Below, one piece after another: positions 62,218 to 64,000 of a stretch of 64,000 nucleotides of DNA. Positions within the stretch are counted from its first letter, which is position 1. Every line of letters starts with the position of its first letter. The DNA is from Cytophagales bacterium (GTDB lineage Bacteria > Bacteroidota > Bacteroidia > Cytophagales > Bernardetiaceae): assembly GCA_013299045.1 (NCBI GenBank), contig JAAFJX010000001.1, positions 1-64,000 of the forward strand, in the 5' to 3' direction. The translations under genes were made by a program, and so were the position numbers. The notes under the pieces were generated by a model, which had not been told where the DNA came from, did no database searches, and saw only the letters and a list, made by a program, of their open reading frames with translations.

Positions 62218-64000
62218 TTATCGCCCAGTTGTAGAGCGCCTCATAGGGTTCTCGCCTCCGCCGCGCTGCTGCTTAAACAACTGAAAGCGGCTTGGCTGGT
62301 TCTTTTTAGGATAATGATTGTTAGACACATCAACGTCAGCGGTTTCAAGATAAGGGTCTAGCGCAATCGTCTTGACTTTTTTCTGAAAGACAAATACCTT
62401 CTTGAGCTGCTCGTTATCCATACGCCACACTTCAGCCGGAATACGCTGCAACTCCTTAGTGCCGTCCTCAAACTCAAACTCTAGAATGATTGGCATAACA
62501 ACTCCGCCTACGTTTTTAAAGCTCAGTTCATAAAATAAATTATTGGTAGTGAGCAAGCTGCGTTCGTCAGCAGAAAGAGACTTCATCAGGTAGTCATAGA
62601 GTTCTTTATCGGCTTCCGTTACCTTGAGCGGATTGTAATTGTTATAAAAGTCCTTGAGCTGTGGTTTCATATCCACTATGGTTTTGGAAATTGCGGTATC
62701 GTTTTTAATGTCTGTTATATAACGATTTTTTGCTTTTTCGGCAGCTATCAGGCTTTCTTCTATCTTGGGTTCCATGCTTTGCAGCGTATAGAATTTAACC
62801 TCCTCAAGCGCAATGTCCACCGGCTCAATGCCGTAGAACCAAGCACGCCAGAACCAATCCAAATCCACTGCGGAGGCATCTTCCATAGTGCGAAAAAAAT
62901 CGGCTGGTTCAGGGTGTTTGAAAGCCCAGCGGCGCGCATACTCCTTGAAAGCATAGTCAAAAAGTGAACGCCCCATGATGGTCTCGCGCAGAATATTTAG
63001 GGCTGTTGCAGGTTTTCCATAAGCATTATTGCCAAACTGAGGAATAGACTCTGAATTTTGCATAATGGGCACCAGTGTTGAAGGGTCGCCTTTCATATAG
63101 TCCACAATATTTGGGGCGGGGCCGCGTCTAGACGGATAATCGCGTTGCCATTCTTGCTCAGAAAGATACTGGCAAAAAGAGTTCAAGCCCTCGTCCATCC
63201 ATGACCATTGGCGCTCGTCCGAATTGATTATCATTGGGAAAAAATTATGACCCACCTCATGTATGATAACCGAAATCATACCGTATTTGATGTTTTCGGG
63301 GTAAGTACCGTCCGAAAAAGGTCTGCCACCATTGAAGCTAATCATAGGATATTCCATACCCCAAACAGGCCCGTGTACTGAAATGGCTACCGGATAAGGG
63401 TAATCTATAGTATATTTTGAATACGTTTTGACGGTGTGGGCAATCACTTCTGTAGAGTATTGTCCCCAGAGCGGGTTGCCTTCTTTCGGATAAAAAGACA
63501 TACAAAGTACGTTTCGCTCACCCAAACGCACGTTCATTGCGTCCCAAATAAATTTGCGAGAAGTTGCAAAAGCAAAATCTCGGACGTTCTTAGCCTCAAA
63601 AGACCATGTTTTTTTCTTTTCAAGTTTATTTTTTTCGGCTTCTCTGGCTTCGTCTTCTGTAACAATCAGAACTGGTTTGTCGGCTGTTTTGGCTTGTTGT
63701 AAACGCTGCATTTGGCTAGGGCTGAGTACCTGTGCTGCATTTTTGAGTTCGCCTGATGCCCCCACAATGTGGTCGGCCGGTACGGTAATGTTCACTTTAT
63801 AGTCGCCAAAAGTGAGCGCAAATTCGCCTCTGCCCAAAAATTGCTTGTGCTGCCAGCCACCAAAGTCGCTATAAACGGCCATTCTAGGAAAAAACTGCGC
63901 AATTTCATAGAGACAGTTGTCATCTTTTTCAAAATATTCGTAGCCCGAGCGCCCGCCCTGCTTGAGTTGGTCGTTGATGTTATAGTTCCAACCTACTTGA
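62218..64000 (-). CDS. M1-family zinc aminopeptidase, 5' part outside window
   Basis: The C-terminal 593 residues of a gluzincin aminopeptidase; the frame is open through the right edge, so the true start lies beyond 64000. The upstream part reads AQFFPRMAVYSDFGGWQHKQF, LGRGEFALTFGDYKVNITVPADHIV, typical of Bacteroidota M1 enzymes. The zinc site is IIHEVGHNFFP with the third ligand in WMDEGLN 18 residues on (HExxH-x18-E). The C-terminal half is helical, ending in a basic Pro/Gly-rich tail. A membrane or secretion signal cannot be seen. Substrate unknown; likely periplasmic or surface protein degradation. Confidence 0.92.
   Translation of the reverse strand, partial: QVGWNYNINDQLKQGGRSGYEYFEKDDNCLYEIAQFFPRMAVYSDFGGWQHKQFLGRGEFALTFGDYKVNITVPADHIVGASGELKNAAQVLSPSQMQRLQQAKTADKPVLIVTEDEAREAEKNKLEKKKTWSFEAKNVRDFAFATSRKFIWDAMNVRLGERNVLCMSFYPKEGNPLWGQYSTEVIAHTVKTYSKYTIDYPYPVAISVHGPVWGMEYPMISFNGGRPFSDGTYPENIKYGMISVIIHEVGHNFFPMIINSDERQWSWMDEGLNSFCQYLSEQEWQRDYPSRRGPAPNIVDYMKGDPSTLVPIMQNSESIPQFGNNAYGKPATALNILRETIMGRSLFDYAFKEYARRWAFKHPEPADFFRTMEDASAVDLDWFWRAWFYGIEPVDIALEEVKFYTLQSMEPKIEESLIAAEKAKNRYITDIKNDTAISKTIVDMKPQLKDFYNNYNPLKVTEADKELYDYLMKSLSADERSLLTTNNLFYELSFKNVGGVVMPIILEFEFEDGTKELQRIPAEVWRMDNEQLKKVFVFQKKVKTIALDPYLETADVDVSNNHYPKKNQPSRFQLFKQQRGGGENPMRRSTTGR

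Noticed and set aside
1-64000. tRNA or rRNA genes in the intergenic gaps
   Set aside because: No cloverleaf pattern or T-arm GTTCRA block with matching acceptor stems was recognised by eye; a covariance search would be decisive.

Overview
The window looks like chromosome of a Bacteroidota bacterium, most likely a Cytophagales-type gliding or marine lineage. This is inferred from family content and signals: a secreted M43 protease with a type IX secretion (T9SS) sorting tail, a 7TMR-DISM/SpoIIE phosphatase, a GH3/beta-lactamase fusion lipoprotein, a fused E1 alpha/beta 2-oxoacid dehydrogenase, a K+-dependent membrane pyrophosphatase, and promoters of the Bacteroidota form TTG-N19..23-TAnnTTTG ahead of several genes. 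No rRNA, tRNA or CRISPR array was recognised by eye.

Layout. 1-11.7 kb: tail of a CHAT-domain protein, rpsP, a GH3/beta-lactamase lipoprotein, grpE-dnaJ, a REC-histidine kinase, pbpC and carA. 11.7-17.6 kb is an accessory patch: a solitary Rpn-type (PDDEXK_2) nuclease (copy A), an IS4-type remnant, a lipoprotein, a GT2 glycosyltransferase, and an intact IS1634-like element nested inside an older dispersed repeat. 17.6-32.2 kb is mainly housekeeping: a thioredoxin-domain protein, hppA, the M43 protease, phoH, a GT61 enzyme, and an apparent five-gene run (DinB-like, EnvC-like, hemF, yjbR-like, rsmE). 32.2-52.3 kb: more IS debris, the 7TMR phosphatase, asd, a Rieske oxygenase, a 1.1 kb non-coding stretch with an IS30 remnant, lspA-tilS, the E1 fusion, mreCD, two uncharacterised membrane proteins, pdxA, pabB, aroK and an outer-membrane barrel protein.

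52.5-57.9 kb is the most unusual part. Two tandem modules each carry a near-identical Rpn-type nuclease gene, a shared ~150 bp spacer, a broken fragment of an Rhs repeat-associated core, a shared pre-toxin segment, a different toxin C-terminus, and a different overlapping small gene that is probably its immunity gene. The second toxin is clearly colicin E5-like; the first resembles colicin D-type RNases. The three Rpn proteins in the window differ mainly in the number of C-terminal coiled-coil heptads (6, 8 and 9). Duplicated nuclease genes flanking swappable toxin/immunity cassettes suggest a cassette-exchange arrangement.

57.9-64 kb returns to core genes: rpoN, a membrane protein, a J-domain protein and the 3' part of an M1 aminopeptidase running off the right edge. 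Repeats sharing the motif TAGTCGTCCCTTAAAA and IS ends of the form TCAATGCCGTCCTAAA recur in the intergenic spaces and mark a history of IS activity.
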